From Bradyrhizobium sp. CSS354 (GTDB taxonomy: Bacteria; Pseudomonadota; Alphaproteobacteria; Rhizobiales; Xanthobacteraceae), in the NCBI RefSeq assembly GCF_029051725.1, contig NZ_JAACFU010000004.1:248001-312000 (forward strand): DNA of 64,000 nucleotides. The letters are read 5' to 3'. Positions within the stretch are counted from its first letter, which is position 1. Every line of letters starts with the position of its first letter. Below the pieces are notes generated by a model. The model was not told the origin of the DNA. It worked only from the letters and a program-made list of their open reading frames with translations, and did no database searches. Position numbers and translations under genes: made by a program. Below, piece by piece: positions 1 through 8,717 of this stretch.

Positions 1-916
1 CCGGGCGGCTCGGCGCGATGAAAGTGCCGGTGAGCGGCTCGGGCGGCGCCTGCCGTGCGCTGGCGAACAGGCCGTTCGGGCGCAGCACAAGCACCACGAC
101 CAGCAGCAGGAACGCGAACAGATTGCGGTAGCTGGTGCCGAACACGGCGACGCCGTAGCTCTCCACCAATCCCAGCAGCAGGCTGCCGATCACCGCACCC
201 GGCACGTTGCCGGCGCCGCCGACGACTTCGGCGACGACGCCCTTGAGCGTCGCCTGCAGGCTCATCGCGGTGTCGATCTGGTTGTAGTACATGCCGACCA
301 GCAGACCGGAAATGCCGCCGAGCGCAGCCGCAATGCCGAACACGGCTTGATTGACGCGGTTGACGTCGACACCCATCTGCATCGCGGCGTCGCGATCCTG
401 GGCCGTGGCGCGGATGGCCCAGCCAAGCTTGCTGTAGCGCAGGAACACGAACAGCAGCAGCGCGCTGGTGATGCCGACGCCGGCGATCAAGAGATCGAGC
501 GGTCCGATCGTGCCGCCGCCGATCTGGAAGCGGACGTCTGGCAGCTGGCTCGGCAGCGCGCGCGGATTGGGGGAGAACGTCAGCATCACGAGCTGATCGA
601 GCACGAAGCTGATGCCGATGGTCGCCAACAGCGGGGCGATGCGCACCGAGTTCTGCAGCGGACGCAGGCCGAACCGTTCGATGATCAGGCCAACCAGCGC
701 CGCCGCCACCGCGACCACGATGATGGTAAGCGGCAGCGGCGTATGCAGCTGCACCACCGCGACCCAGCCGATATAGGCGCCGACGAGGTAGATCGAGCCT
801 TGCGCAAAGTTGATCAGCCGGCTGACGCCGAAGATCAGCGCGAGCCCGACCGCAACGAGGGCGTAGACGTTACCGACGATCAGCCCGTTGATCGTGTAGT
901 CGAGCCAGGAAGACAC
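1..916 (-). CDS. Branched-chain amino acid-type ABC transporter permease (LivH family), partial
   Basis: Inner-membrane permease of a LivK/LivH-type uptake system. The frame is open to the window edge, so the C-terminus is missing. The reading frame from a GTG at 916 gives about 305 residues with alternating hydrophobic helices, the start [20 protein letters not shown] and LivH hallmarks such as [14 protein letters not shown] and the late PNGLFA. After PNGLFA, where LivH normally ends, the frame continues through [13 protein letters not shown], so this may be a LivH-LivM fused permease. It lies 13 bp downstream of the binding-protein gene and is surely co-transcribed with it. The GTG start is chosen because no ATG precedes the first helix. 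Substrate is unknown; the neighbours suggest something other than an ordinary amino acid. Confidence 0.85.
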   Translation of the reverse strand, partial: MSSWLDYTINGLIVGNVYALVAVGLALIFGVSRLINFAQGSIYLVGAYIGWVAVVQLHTPLPLTIIVVAVAAALVGLIIERFGLRPLQNSVRIAPLLATIGISFVLDQLVMLTFSPNPRALPSQLPDVRFQIGGGTIGPLDLLIAGVGITSALLLFVFLRYSKLGWAIRATAQDRDAAMQMGVDVNRVNQAVFGIAAALGGISGLLVGMYYNQIDTAMSLQATLKGVVAEVVGGAGNVPGAVIGSLLLGLVESYGVAVFGTSYRNLFAFLLLVVVLVLRPNGLFASARQAPPEPLTGTFIAPSRP

Positions 917-929
917 GCAGGAGATCCCC

Positions 930-2087
930 TCAGGTCGGCTTGCCGTCCCAGAGCGCGAACTGGCCCTTGCGCACGACGAGCTCGGCGTTCATGGCGCCCT
1001 TGACGCGCCGGCTCTCGACGTCGAACGTCGCCTTGCCGAAGATCACGCTCGAGACATCCTTCACTTTCGTAAAAGCGTCGCGGATCGCGCGCCGGTCGGT
1101 GCCGCCGATCTTGACGACGGCGGCCGCCATGTTCATCGCGTCATAGGCGTAGGCGTTGAACGCGTCGGGCTCCACCCCGTTGTATTTCTTCTTGAAGCCC
1201 GCGATGAACGTCTGCACTTCGGGGCGCGGGTCTTCGGGGAAGTAGCGCGTGCCGACATGGACGTCCTCGACGGCCTCCCCGCCGAGCTCCAGGAATTTCG
1301 GCGAGTAGACCGAGCTCGCGGCGCAAATCACCTGCTTCAGCCCGACCTGGCGTGCCTGACGCGCGATCAGCGCACCGTCAGAATAATAGGAGATCAGGAT
1401 CAGCCCGTCCGGATTGGCGTCGCGGACACGCACCAGCGTGGAGCGGAAGTCGCGCTCCTCCGCGATGTAGCCTTCGGTGACCGCGATTTCGGCGCCGTGC
1501 TCCTTCGCGGCCTTGACGAAATAGTCGCGGCTGGTGCGGCCCCAATCGGTGTTGAGGTGCAGCACGGCGAGCTTCTTCAGGCCGAGACGTTTCACGGCAT
1601 AGGCCGCCAGCAGCGGCTGCTCGTCGGCCTGGCTAACCGAGGTGCTCCACATGAAGTCGCCGCCCTTGGTGAAATCGGGATGCGAATTGGTAAATCCAAA
1701 CTGCACCAGGCCGCCGCGCTGATAGATCGGCGAGGCCGCCATCGAGGCGGGGCTGGAGAAGTCGCCGAGCTCCATGACGATCCTGGGATCGGAGACGAAT
1801 TTCTGGGCGATCGCCACCGACTGGCGCGGGTCGCTCTGGCTGTCCTCGAAACTATAGGCGAGCTTGCGGCCGTTGATGCCGCCCGCGGCCTGGATCTCGT
1901 CGAGCGCGAGATCGAAGCCCTGCTTCCATTGCGTGCCATATTGTGCGTTCGGCCCGGTCAACGGACCGCTGACGCCCAGCAAGATCGGTTCGGACGATTG
2001 CGCGAAGGCGGCGCGCGAGAAGGCTGCTCCCGCCATCATGGCGGCAAGCGAGCCCTTGACCAGGGTACGACGATCGATGTTGCTCAT
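930..2087 (-). CDS. ABC transporter substrate-binding protein, LivK type (Peripla_BP_6)
   Basis: Periplasmic receptor for the adjacent LivH-type permease. The 385-aa product starts with a twin-arginine-like signal ([19 protein letters not shown], then AFAQ|SSEP), followed by [20 protein letters not shown], the usual LivK N-terminal ligand-binding segment. Length and the two-lobe pattern fit the family. I chose the ATG at 2087 because it directly precedes the signal peptide; an ATG at 2099 is possible. It is 60 bp downstream of a CMD-domain gene, in a minus-strand unit with a luciferase-like monooxygenase, which suggests uptake of a compound that the oxidoreductases then process. The ligand cannot be read from sequence. 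Confidence 0.88.
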   Translation of the reverse strand: MSNIDRRTLVKGSLAAMMAGAAFSRAAFAQSSEPILLGVSGPLTGPNAQYGTQWKQGFDLALDEIQAAGGINGRKLAYSFEDSQSDPRQSVAIAQKFVSDPRIVMELGDFSSPASMAASPIYQRGGLVQFGFTNSHPDFTKGGDFMWSTSVSQADEQPLLAAYAVKRLGLKKLAVLHLNTDWGRTSRDYFVKAAKEHGAEIAVTEGYIAEERDFRSTLVRVRDANPDGLILISYYSDGALIARQARQVGLKQVICAASSVYSPKFLELGGEAVEDVHVGTRYFPEDPRPEVQTFIAGFKKKYNGVEPDAFNAYAYDAMNMAAAVVKIGGTDRRAIRDAFTKVKDVSSVIFGKATFDVESRRVKGAMNAELVVRKGQFALWDGKPT

Positions 2088-2147
2088 GGACGGCTCCATC
2101 CTGTCAGGTGTTGAAACAACCAGCAATTTCTATGCCGGTGAGATTGC

Positions 2148-2732
2148 CTATTTCGAGGGCTCGCCGAGCGACAGCATCAGCCGGTTCGCCCAGTTGAAGA
2201 ACGACGCGCCGTTGATGACGTCGACGATCTCCGCATCGTCGAGACCGGCACGGCGCAGCTCATCGACATTGTCCGGGCCAAACGCGATCGGCGTCGCAGC
2301 CAGCGCCACGGAGGCCTTGACGACCGCATTCCAGCGCTCGCCGAGATCGGCGCCAACGCCTTCGTCGAGCAGGCGCTGCACATCATCGCGGCGCTTGGAA
2401 TAGGTGCTGGCGAAACGCGCGTGCACGGAGGCGCAGTAGATGCAGCCGTTGTGGCGCGAGGTCGCAGCTGCCGCGAGCTCGCGCTCGGCGCGCGGCAGGC
2501 CGTCGGCAACATTGTAGAAGATGTCCTTGTCGGTCTTGGTGCGGGCCTCCAGCACCTCGGGATCGCGCACCAGCAGGCGGAAATATTCGGACTTGGAACG
2601 GGAGCGATCGACGAGGCCGGCGAAATGCCGCTCGGTCAGCTCGGCTTCGGGCAGCGGATCGATCCACGACACCCAGCCCAGTTCATCCTGGGTGAAGACC
2701 ACGGGCGAATTGACATTGCTTGCAGCGCTCAT
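2148..2732 (-). CDS. AhpD-like CMD alkylhydroperoxidase-domain protein
   Basis: A 194-aa member of the carboxymuconolactone decarboxylase/AhpD superfamily. The redox motif CIYCASVHA (CxxC followed by His) lies near residue 106, as in AhpD-type peroxidases. From memory it matches the family described as 'alkylhydroperoxidase domain protein, Avi_7169 type', which travels with the next two genes. A role in reducing a peroxide or quinone formed by the flavin monooxygenase is inference. The gene is 12 bp downstream of the second CMD gene, so the two are translationally close. The start is the ATG at 2732, preceded by GGAGGC. Confidence 0.82.
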   Translation of the reverse strand: MSAASNVNSPVVFTQDELGWVSWIDPLPEAELTERHFAGLVDRSRSKSEYFRLLVRDPEVLEARTKTDKDIFYNVADGLPRAERELAAAATSRHNGCIYCASVHARFASTYSKRRDDVQRLLDEGVGADLGERWNAVVKASVALAATPIAFGPDNVDELRRAGLDDAEIVDVINGASFFNWANRLMLSLGEPSK

Positions 2733-2744
2733 GATGCAGCCTCC

Positions 2745-3374
2745 TTACGCGCCGACCGCGGCGTTCGCGGTGCGCCCGAGCGAGGCACCGAGCACGCGCA
2801 GTCCGGTGACGACGCGCACCTGGAACGACAGGAACGCAACAAGCTGAGAGAACGTGACGATGCCGGTGTTCGACCAGCCGGCGGCGAGCAGCGCCTTCAT
2901 GTCGGCCGCAGCCGCATCGCGCGGGCGGAACACCAGCAGATGCGCATGCTCGAACGCCGCAACGAGCCGGCCCCCGAGATCGGCCTTGCGCTCCGCGCTG
3001 ACGCGGTAGATCAGGCCCGCCTTGTTCTCGACCGACAGCGGGCCGGCCGGAAAGGCACCGTAGGGGCCAGAGGTCTCGCCCCGCACGATTTCAAACTCGA
3101 TCGCCTCGACCAAGCGCGCGCCGTCGGCGATCGCAGCTAACTTCGCGCGATAGAAGGCAGCTACAGTCGGCTCGCGGTGAAGGCCGAGCACGAAGAGCGC
3201 GACTGCGGCGCGCTCGACGAGCGAGAAGTCACTGGCGTCGATCGGCTCGAACAGAGAGAGATAGCTCTGCTGCGCGTTGTCGCGCGCCTGCAGGCGTCGC
3301 GCGCGAATAGTATCGAGCGCCGAACCCGGTTCGATCCCCGCGAGGGTGTCGATGATATCCTTCGTAGCCATCAT
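2745..3374 (-). CDS. CMD domain protein without CxxC (Avi_7170-like)
   Basis: About 209 aa, related to the CMD fold but lacking the CxxC redox pair of its neighbour. The later half (WSNTGIVTFSQLVAFLSFQ) resembles the helical core of CMD proteins. From memory this is the partner family 'CMD domain protein, Avi_7170 type', found with the AhpD-like and luciferase-like genes. Two consecutive ATGs (3374 and 3371) are possible starts; a longer frame upstream adds unlikely residues. It sits 44 bp after the monooxygenase gene. No catalytic residues can be assigned, so a structural or substrate-holding role is as likely as catalysis. Confidence 0.75.
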   Translation of the reverse strand: MMATKDIIDTLAGIEPGSALDTIRARRLQARDNAQQSYLSLFEPIDASDFSLVERAAVALFVLGLHREPTVAAFYRAKLAAIADGARLVEAIEFEIVRGETSGPYGAFPAGPLSVENKAGLIYRVSAERKADLGGRLVAAFEHAHLLVFRPRDAAAADMKALLAAGWSNTGIVTFSQLVAFLSFQVRVVTGLRVLGASLGRTANAAVGA

Positions 3375-3418
3375 TGAGCCTCTTGCAGCCTGGTGCAACG
3401 CGATTCCGTTCATTCCGA

Positions 3419-4453
3419 CTATCCCGCCAGCGCCACGCCGGGCGCCGTCCGCGCCCAGCCCAGCGCCGGCGCGACCTTCTCCGCGACCAGCTCGATCGAG
3501 CGCAGGATATTGGGATGCGGGGCATCGACCGAATGCGCCTGGAAGACGAGATCGGTCACCCGCTCCAGCGTGGCGTCGGCGCGGAGCGAAGCGATGACGT
3601 CGTCGGCCGCGCCGACATGGGTGTCGAACGCCGCGATCATCTCCTCCAGCGTTTCGCCCGGCTTGGCGTGGCCGCCCTTGAGGAATTGGGGCAGCGCGCG
3701 CCGCAGCCCGATATCGGCAAGGCGCAACGCCTCAGTGCGGTCGTCGGCGACGAAGATGGTGCGCGAAGCCATGATGCGGGGCTCGCGTCCCGGCGGCAGT
3801 GCTTCGAGATAGGCATCGATCACCGGGTTCTGAATCTCGGCCAGCGTTGCCTTCGGCGCTTCCTTAGTCCGGGGCTGGGTGCGCGACAGCAACAGGCCAT
3901 CGCCCGCCTTGCCGGCACGCGCGCCGCCCGCCACAGAGAACGTCGCCTGCCAGATCCTGTCGTCCAGTTGCGGCCGCTGCGGATAGAGCGTGTCGCCACC
4001 GTCGAGCGGCCTGCCCACCAGCGCCGTGCGGACGACCTCCAGATTGCGCGCAAAGATCTCGTTGCGCTGGGCGCTGTCGAGGCCGAACGCGGCAAACGCC
4101 GAGGGATTGCCGCCGGTGCCGACACCGAGCTCGAAGCGACCGTTGCAGAGCAGATCGAGCACCGCGGCGTCCTCGGCCACGCGCACCGCATTCTCAAGCG
4201 GCAAGGTGACGATGCCGGTGCCGAGCCGGATGCGCGAGGTTTGGGCTGCGACGTAACCGAGGAAGGTGAAGGGCGACGGCAGGCCGCCCTCGCGCTCGTG
4301 GAAATGGTGCTGCGCGATCCACGCGGAATCGAGGCCCGCCTTCTCGGCGCGCACGATCTGCTCGGCCGCGAAGCGATATCGGTCGGCCGGCGGGGCCTCG
4401 TCGAGAAGCCGCGTGAAAAACCCCAGGCGTTTCAGGTTTGCTAAGCGTTTCAT
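3419..4453 (-). CDS. FMN-dependent luciferase-like monooxygenase
   Basis: A 344-aa bacterial-luciferase-family TIM barrel. It begins KRLGFFTRLLDEAPPADRYR and contains SAWIAQHHFH, RIRLGTGIVTLPLENAVRVA and FELGVGTGGNP, all typical of the fold and its flavin and phosphate-binding loops. Such enzymes use reduced FMN and O2 on small organic molecules. From memory it belongs to the KPN_01858-type subfamily that co-occurs with the two CMD genes immediately downstream. The start is the ATG at 4453 just before the conserved N-terminus; 29 further upstream residues look non-coding. Substrate unknown. Confidence 0.85.
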   Translation of the reverse strand: MKRLANLKRLGFFTRLLDEAPPADRYRFAAEQIVRAEKAGLDSAWIAQHHFHEREGGLPSPFTFLGYVAAQTSRIRLGTGIVTLPLENAVRVAEDAAVLDLLCNGRFELGVGTGGNPSAFAAFGLDSAQRNEIFARNLEVVRTALVGRPLDGGDTLYPQRPQLDDRIWQATFSVAGGARAGKAGDGLLLSRTQPRTKEAPKATLAEIQNPVIDAYLEALPPGREPRIMASRTIFVADDRTEALRLADIGLRRALPQFLKGGHAKPGETLEEMIAAFDTHVGAADDVIASLRADATLERVTDLVFQAHSVDAPHPNILRSIELVAEKVAPALGWARTAPGVALAG

Positions 4454-4589
4454 ACGACCCCTGTCGGACGAGGATGGGCCCCGATGATGTCGGTTGCCGC
4501 AGCTCCAGACAAGCGGGCATTGCGCAGGGCTAATACGCAAGGCTGGCCGCCGGGATCGCCCTGAGCTGGACTTTGACTAGGCAGACTGC

Positions 4590-5372
4590 CTACCAGCTCG
4601 GCAGCACCGCGCCCTTGAACTTGGTCAGGACAAACTCCTTGACCTCCGCCGTGTGGTAGCTGTCCACCAGGATCTTGACCCAGGGCTTGTCCTTGTCGAC
4701 TGTGCGAATAGCGATGAGATTGACGTAGGGACCCTTTGGGTCCTCGCGCAGGATCGGATCCTTGACGGGATCGAGGCCCGCCTGGGTTGCATAATTGGTG
4801 TTGATCGCGGCAGCGTCGACATCGTCGAGCGCGCGCGGCGCCTGCGCCGCATCGACCTCGATGAACTTCAGCTTCTTGGGATTCTCGGTGATATCAAGCA
4901 CCGTCGGCTTGAAGCCGGTGCCGTCCTTCAGCTTGATCGCACCCTTGTCGCGCAGGAGCAGCAGCACGCGGCCGCCATTGGTCGGATCGTTCGGGATCGA
5001 GACCTTGCCGCCCTCGGGGATATCGGCGAAGGCCTTGTGCTTCTTGGAATAGACACCGATCGGGAAATTCACGGTCAGGCCGACGGCTTCGATCTTGTAG
5101 CCACGGTCGGCCTTCTGGTTGTCGAGATAAGGCTGGTTCTGGAACGAATTGGCGTGGATTTCGCCCGCATCGAGCGCGGCGTTCGGCACGACGTAGTCGG
5201 AGAATTCGATGAGCTTGATGTCGAGACCCTGCTTGGCCGCGATCGGCTTCACGGCCTCAAAGATCTGGGCGTGCGGCCCCGGCGTCACGCCGATCTTGAT
5301 GGTCTCGCCCGAAGCGGCGGCCGACCAGGCGGCGAGCACGATCGCGAGGATCAGGGTGGAACGGAACGACAT
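4590..5372 (-). CDS. NlpA/MetQ-family ABC substrate-binding protein
   Basis: A 260-aa periplasmic binding protein of the NlpA (MetQ) family. The N-terminus MSFRSTLILAIVLAAW is a signal peptide ending near AASG|ETIKIGV; there is no lipobox cysteine, unlike many MetQ lipoproteins. Family signatures include GVTPGPHAQI, NSFQNQPYLD and SIPNDPTNGGRVLLLL. There is no metN or metI beside it, so it is an orphan receptor or uses a distant transporter. It is the first gene of the minus-strand unit leading to the monooxygenase, 136 bp away. The start could also be the ATG at 5384. The ligand may be a sulfur compound, by family only. Confidence 0.85.
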   Translation of the reverse strand: MSFRSTLILAIVLAAWSAAASGETIKIGVTPGPHAQIFEAVKPIAAKQGLDIKLIEFSDYVVPNAALDAGEIHANSFQNQPYLDNQKADRGYKIEAVGLTVNFPIGVYSKKHKAFADIPEGGKVSIPNDPTNGGRVLLLLRDKGAIKLKDGTGFKPTVLDITENPKKLKFIEVDAAQAPRALDDVDAAAINTNYATQAGLDPVKDPILREDPKGPYVNLIAIRTVDKDKPWVKILVDSYHTAEVKEFVLTKFKGAVLPSW

Positions 5373-5384
5373 CTTGGTCTCCAT

Positions 5385-5776
5385 GACTCGGGCAATAATT
5401 GGAACCGTATTCGCTTCTCCGCGAGGCGAAATCAATGAAATGGAAATCCATATTGGCCGGCTGACGCGGACGACACTTCTCCGTTCGATCGCATGTGGGG
5501 AACGAATGCACCCGCGCAAGCGTGAGGCGCATCACGGCAAAACGGCACGGATCGTTGCCCGTAGTCCGATGGAGCGAAGCCCGACTCGGGACGCCGCCTG
5601 CGCGGCAGGACTTATCCTGGTTTGCGCTCGGCTCCATCCGGGCTTCAAACCTCCCCCCACACGTTCGTCATTTCGCCGCAGGGTTTTCTGACCCTGTCGG
5701 CATTGCCGCCTCGCCCATGATGAAACATGATGGGCCCTGGCCGGTGACGACTTGTCTGTGAAGTGGGGATCATCCG
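5385..5776. other. Divergent intergenic region, no gene seen
   Basis: About 390 bp between the divergent NlpA-type and Dpp-type binding-protein genes. It must hold promoters for both, but I see no convincing operator, stem-loop or conserved small protein. A GGAAC at 5411 has no matching -10 box at the right spacing. Open frames here look like chance translations. Confidence 0.5.
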
Positions 5777-7564
5777 ATGAACGAGAACGAAATCCGCAAG
5801 TCCATCGCTGAGGTGAAGCAGGGCAAGCTGTCGCGACGCTCCTTCATGCAGACCATGGCTGCGATCGGGATCGCAGCGCCGGTCGCGAGCCAGATCCTGG
5901 TCTGGAACGACGTGGCGATGGCGGACGCCACGCTGCCCTACAAGCCGACCAAGGCCGGGGGCGGCGGCCCGCTCAAGATCCTGCTCTGGCAGGCTCCGAC
6001 GCTGCTCAATCCGCATTTCGCGCTCGGCACCAAGGATCAGATCGCCTCGCGCGTCTTCTTCGAGCCGCTCGCCGGCTGGGACAAGGAGGGCAATCTCGTC
6101 CCCTGCCTCGCGGCCGAGGCCCCATCCAAGCAGAACGGCGGCCTTTCCCCGGACGGCCTGAGCGTGACCTGGAAACTGAAGCAGGGCGTGAGGTGGCACG
6201 ACGGCAAGCCCTTCACCGCCGATGACGTCGTCTTCACCTGGCAATACGCCTCTGATCTCGCCACAGCGGCGTACACCACCGGTTCCTACAAGGACATCAC
6301 GGTCGAGAAGATCGACGACCACACCGTCAAGGTGCTCTTCAAGGCCCCGACCCCGTTCTGGGCCGACCCGTTCGTCGGTTCGGTCGGTCCGATCCTGCCG
6401 AAACATCATTTCGGCGACTATGTCGGCGCGAAGTCGCGCGAAGCGCCCGGCAATCTGAAGCCGGTCGGCACCGGTCCCTACAAATTCGTCGAGTTCAAAC
6501 CAGGTGACCTGATCCGGGCCGAACGCAATCCCGACTATCACGTCAAGAACCAGCCGCATTTCGACACGCTCGAAATCAAGGGCGGCGGCGATGCGGTGTC
6601 CGCGGCGCGCGCCGTACTGCAGACCGGCGAATACGACTATGCCTGGAACATGCAGGTGGAGGAGGAGGTCCTCAAGCGCATGGAGGCCAGCGGCAAGGGC
6701 AAGCTCGACGTCACGCCGTCCGGCAATGTCGAGTTCATCATCCTCAACACGACCGACCCGTGGACCGAGGTGGACGGCGAGCGCTCCAGCCCCAAGACCA
6801 AGCACCCGGCGCTGTCCGATCCCGCCGTTCGCCGCGCGATGAACCTATTGATCGACCGCGAGTCGATCCAGAAGTTCATCTACGGGCGCGGCGGCATCGC
6901 CACGGCGAGCTTCGTCAACGCACCCAAACAGTTCAAGTCGACCAAGCTGAAATACGAGTTCGACATCGACAAGGCCAACAAGGTCCTCGATGAAGCCGGC
7001 TGGGCAAAGGGCGCGGACGGCATCCGCGAGAAGGACGGCAAGAAGCTCAAATTCGTCTTCCAGACCTCGACCAATGCGCCGCGTCAGAAGACGCAGGCGA
7101 TCATCAAGCAGGCTTGCCAGAAGGCCGGCATCGAGATCGAAATCAAGGCGGTCACGGCATCGGTGTTCTTCTCGTCCGACGTCGGCAACCCCGACACCTA
7201 CTCGAAATTCTATGCCGATATGGAGATGTACAACACCACGCAGCCGCAGCCCGACCCGGAGCGCTTCCTGAACCAGTGCGTCTCCTGGGAGATCTCCAAC
7301 AAGGACAACAAATGGCTCGGCCGCAACGTCTCGCGCTGGTCCGATCCCGAGGCCGACAAGGCCTACAAGGCCGCACAGAACGAGCTTGATCCGGTCAAGC
7401 GCGCCGCGCTGCTGATCAAGGTCGACGAAACCTTTTGCGAGGCTAACGTGTTCCTCCCGCTTCTATCCCGCAACATCGTCAACGCAGGGGTCAACAACCT
7501 CATGGTGGACATGTCGGGATGGGACGTTACGACCTGGAATCTGGCGGGTTGGTACCGCAGCTGA
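5777..7564 (+). CDS. Peptide/nickel-type ABC transporter substrate-binding protein (SBP_bac_5)
   Basis: A 595-aa extracytoplasmic solute receptor of the DppA/OppA family. It has a twin-arginine signal (KLSRRSFMQTMAAIGIAAPV) ending around residue 48. Family signatures are WKLKQGVRWHDGKPFTADDV, GTGPYKFVEFKPGDLIRAER and PAVRRAMNLLIDRESI. Length is typical of the larger members. No permease or ATPase genes follow; the next gene is convergent, so the transporter must be encoded elsewhere. The ligand (peptide, opine or other) is not evident. The ATG at 5777 has the purine-rich GTGGGG upstream. Confidence 0.88.
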   Translation: MNENEIRKSIAEVKQGKLSRRSFMQTMAAIGIAAPVASQILVWNDVAMADATLPYKPTKAGGGGPLKILLWQAPTLLNPHFALGTKDQIASRVFFEPLAGWDKEGNLVPCLAAEAPSKQNGGLSPDGLSVTWKLKQGVRWHDGKPFTADDVVFTWQYASDLATAAYTTGSYKDITVEKIDDHTVKVLFKAPTPFWADPFVGSVGPILPKHHFGDYVGAKSREAPGNLKPVGTGPYKFVEFKPGDLIRAERNPDYHVKNQPHFDTLEIKGGGDAVSAARAVLQTGEYDYAWNMQVEEEVLKRMEASGKGKLDVTPSGNVEFIILNTTDPWTEVDGERSSPKTKHPALSDPAVRRAMNLLIDRESIQKFIYGRGGIATASFVNAPKQFKSTKLKYEFDIDKANKVLDEAGWAKGADGIREKDGKKLKFVFQTSTNAPRQKTQAIIKQACQKAGIEIEIKAVTASVFFSSDVGNPDTYSKFYADMEMYNTTQPQPDPERFLNQCVSWEISNKDNKWLGRNVSRWSDPEADKAYKAAQNELDPVKRAALLIKVDETFCEANVFLPLLSRNIVNAGVNNLMVDMSGWDVTTWNLAGWYRS

Positions 7565-7611
7565 CGCCGGAGAGGCTGAACGCTCGATCTCCGTCTCGGC
7601 AGACCACCAGC

Positions 7612-7797
7612 TCAATCCCTGCCGGCGAATTGACGGTCGAGGTTTGACGCCGTGTCGGCACTTCTCAGCCGTTTCATCAGCTCATCCCTCTCCTTGCCGT
7701 CGGGCAACGACTCGGCCTTCTCACGGATGGTCCTGGTGAACTCCGCAAGCCGCTCTTGAAGCGTGGTGGTTTGCTGAACGCGATGCCGCCTGAGCAC
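7612..7797 (-). CDS. Small conserved rhizobial protein of unknown function
   Basis: A 61-aa hydrophilic protein, basic at the N-terminus and predicted helical (TTTLQERLAEFTRTIREKAE), ending SNLDRQFAGRD. From memory similar short proteins with the LQERLAEF..REKA pattern are common in Bradyrhizobium. It converges on the binding-protein gene with a 47 bp gap. No function can be assigned. Confidence 0.6.
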   Translation of the reverse strand: MLRRHRVQQTTTLQERLAEFTRTIREKAESLPDGKERDELMKRLRSADTASNLDRQFAGRD

Positions 7798-7871
7798 GAT
7801 CGGGTCTCCATGTCATGGCACCATGCGGTGCCTTTCTGGATGGCCAATGATAAGAGCGAGCGCAGCCAGAT

Positions 7872-7889
7872 CTATATCAAATGATATAG
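7872..7889. promoter_or_regulatory. Perfect palindrome (operator-like), AT-rich
   Basis: CTATATCA and TGATATAG form perfect 8-bp arms around a 2-nt spacer (AA). The AT-rich composition stands out from the GC-rich surroundings. It lies 44 bp (centre to centre) from a second perfect palindrome at 7916-7933. A dimeric regulator site is the likeliest reading; the regulator is not identifiable. Confidence 0.5.
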
Positions 7890-7915
7890 TTCACGCCATT
7901 TGGTACCGACGTCCT

Positions 7916-7933
7916 CTGTTCACATGTGAACAG
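7916..7933. promoter_or_regulatory. 18-bp perfect palindrome (operator-like)
   Basis: CTGTTCACATGTGAACAG is an uninterrupted 18-bp palindrome, 80 bp upstream of a 26-codon reading frame at 8014. With the palindrome at 7872-7889 it makes a pair spaced by about four helical turns. No regulator gene is adjacent. Confidence 0.5.
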
Positions 7934-8013
7934 TTGGAGCTGCTTCAGCAGAGCCGTTCAGGAACGAAAATGACGACTGTTGCATTGACGCGGCGAGACA
8001 GCACGGACGCGCC

Positions 8014-8094
8014 ATGGGCAAGATGTTGATCGGCACCGCCGTCGTAAGCCTGGCACTCATCATTGCCTTCGCGGTCTATGTCATCACTCTTTGA
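8014..8094 (+). CDS. Putative 26-aa single-pass membrane peptide
   Basis: ATG at 8014 encodes MGKMLIGTAVVSLALIIAFA and continues VYVITL to a stop. It is one hydrophobic helix after a short basic start, the form of many bacterial small membrane proteins. It lies downstream of the two palindromes at 7872-7933. No homologue can be confirmed, and the short length makes chance possible. Confidence 0.35.
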   Translation: MGKMLIGTAVVSLALIIAFAVYVITL

Positions 8095-8133
8095 TTTGCC
8101 GACAGCAGAGCGAATGATGGTGCGGCTCGGACA

Positions 8134-8397
8134 TCACCCGCGCGCGCAGCAATCGACTAACAGGTCCCAGATCCGCTCCGCATCGCCCGATGCGCGGGTT
8201 TCTGGCCCTTTCTCCGGGTTCGACTGCGAATAGGCCGCCACCGGGCGCGCCTCGCGCGGCACGATCCATCTCTGGGAGATCGGGTCATACCATTTTCCGA
8301 TCATCATTTCAGTCACGCCGATCGACCCACCGATTTGATCCTGGGCGGAGCTACGGCTCGCGGGCTTCGTCGAATCCCGTTCGCCGCGCATGCACAT
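8134..8397 (-). CDS. Doubtful small protein
   Basis: An open frame of about 87 codons containing KMCMRGERDS upstream and MMIGKWYDPISQRWIVPREA in the middle. A shorter form could start at the MM within it. I recognise no family, and no strong ribosome-binding site is visible. It is reported because the stretch has no better interpretation. Confidence 0.22.
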   Translation of the reverse strand: MCMRGERDSTKPASRSSAQDQIGGSIGVTEMMIGKWYDPISQRWIVPREARPVAAYSQSNPEKGPETRASGDAERIWDLLVDCCARG

Positions 8398-8437
8398 TTT
8401 ACAAATCGGCTTCTTGCCCGATCGTTCCTGCCGCGAC

Positions 8438-8632
8438 TCAGCCCGGCCGCGCCGGATGAAGCGTACGGGGATGCCTCTCGTGCAGCAGCCGCGCAAGCTC
8501 TTCCCGTTCCGCGGCGCGTCCCTTCATGGCAGTCTCGAACAGCGCTTCCTGGATGTCGCGCGGCATGTCGCCCCACACGTCCATCGCCGCTCGTCCGAGC
8601 AGGCCCGCAAGATGATCCACTCCATCGCTCAT
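8438..8632 (-). CDS. Small conserved rhizobial protein of unknown function
   Basis: A 64-aa acidic helical protein (MSDGVDHLAGLLGRAAMDVW, then PRDIQEALFETA and LARLLHERHPRT). The pattern 'DxxQExLFExA...LxxxLHxxHPRT' recurs in short Bradyrhizobium proteins as I recall them. A good ribosome-binding site (AGGAGAG) precedes the ATG at 8632. It is divergent from the DUF892 gene at 8718, and the shared intergenic region holds an EcfG-type site readable in both directions, so it may be stress induced. Confidence 0.6.
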   Translation of the reverse strand: MSDGVDHLAGLLGRAAMDVWGDMPRDIQEALFETAMKGRAAEREELARLLHERHPRTLHPARPG

Positions 8633-8659
8633 TGGGCTCTCCTGATCTGGTCCGGGGAT

Positions 8660-8684
8660 GGAACAGCTGCGGCTTTGCGGCGTT
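8660..8684 (+). promoter_or_regulatory. EcfG-type (general stress) promoter for the DUF892 gene
   Basis: GGAAC at 8660-8664, 16 bp, CGTT at 8681-8684: a perfect match to the alphaproteobacterial EcfG consensus, 33 bp before the start codon at 8718. The element is symmetric (GGAAC-N17-GTTCC), so the minus strand reads GGAAC-N16-TGTT towards the gene ending at 8438. Confidence 0.8.
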
Positions 8685-8717
8685 CCAGTTCCATCATTGT
8701 GAAAGGAGACATCATTT

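Noticed and set aside
5385..5520. SAM-type riboswitch before the NlpA/MetQ-like gene
   Set aside because: I found neither the SAM-II core sequences nor a conserved pseudoknot pattern in the leader.
5645..6805. 386-codon open frame opposite the Dpp-type receptor
   Set aside because: Antisense artefact; the plus-strand gene has a signal peptide and family motifs along its whole length.
7962..7990. GGAAC as an EcfG promoter before the 26-codon frame
   Set aside because: The nearest GTT is 13 bp away; no -10 at 16-17 bp.
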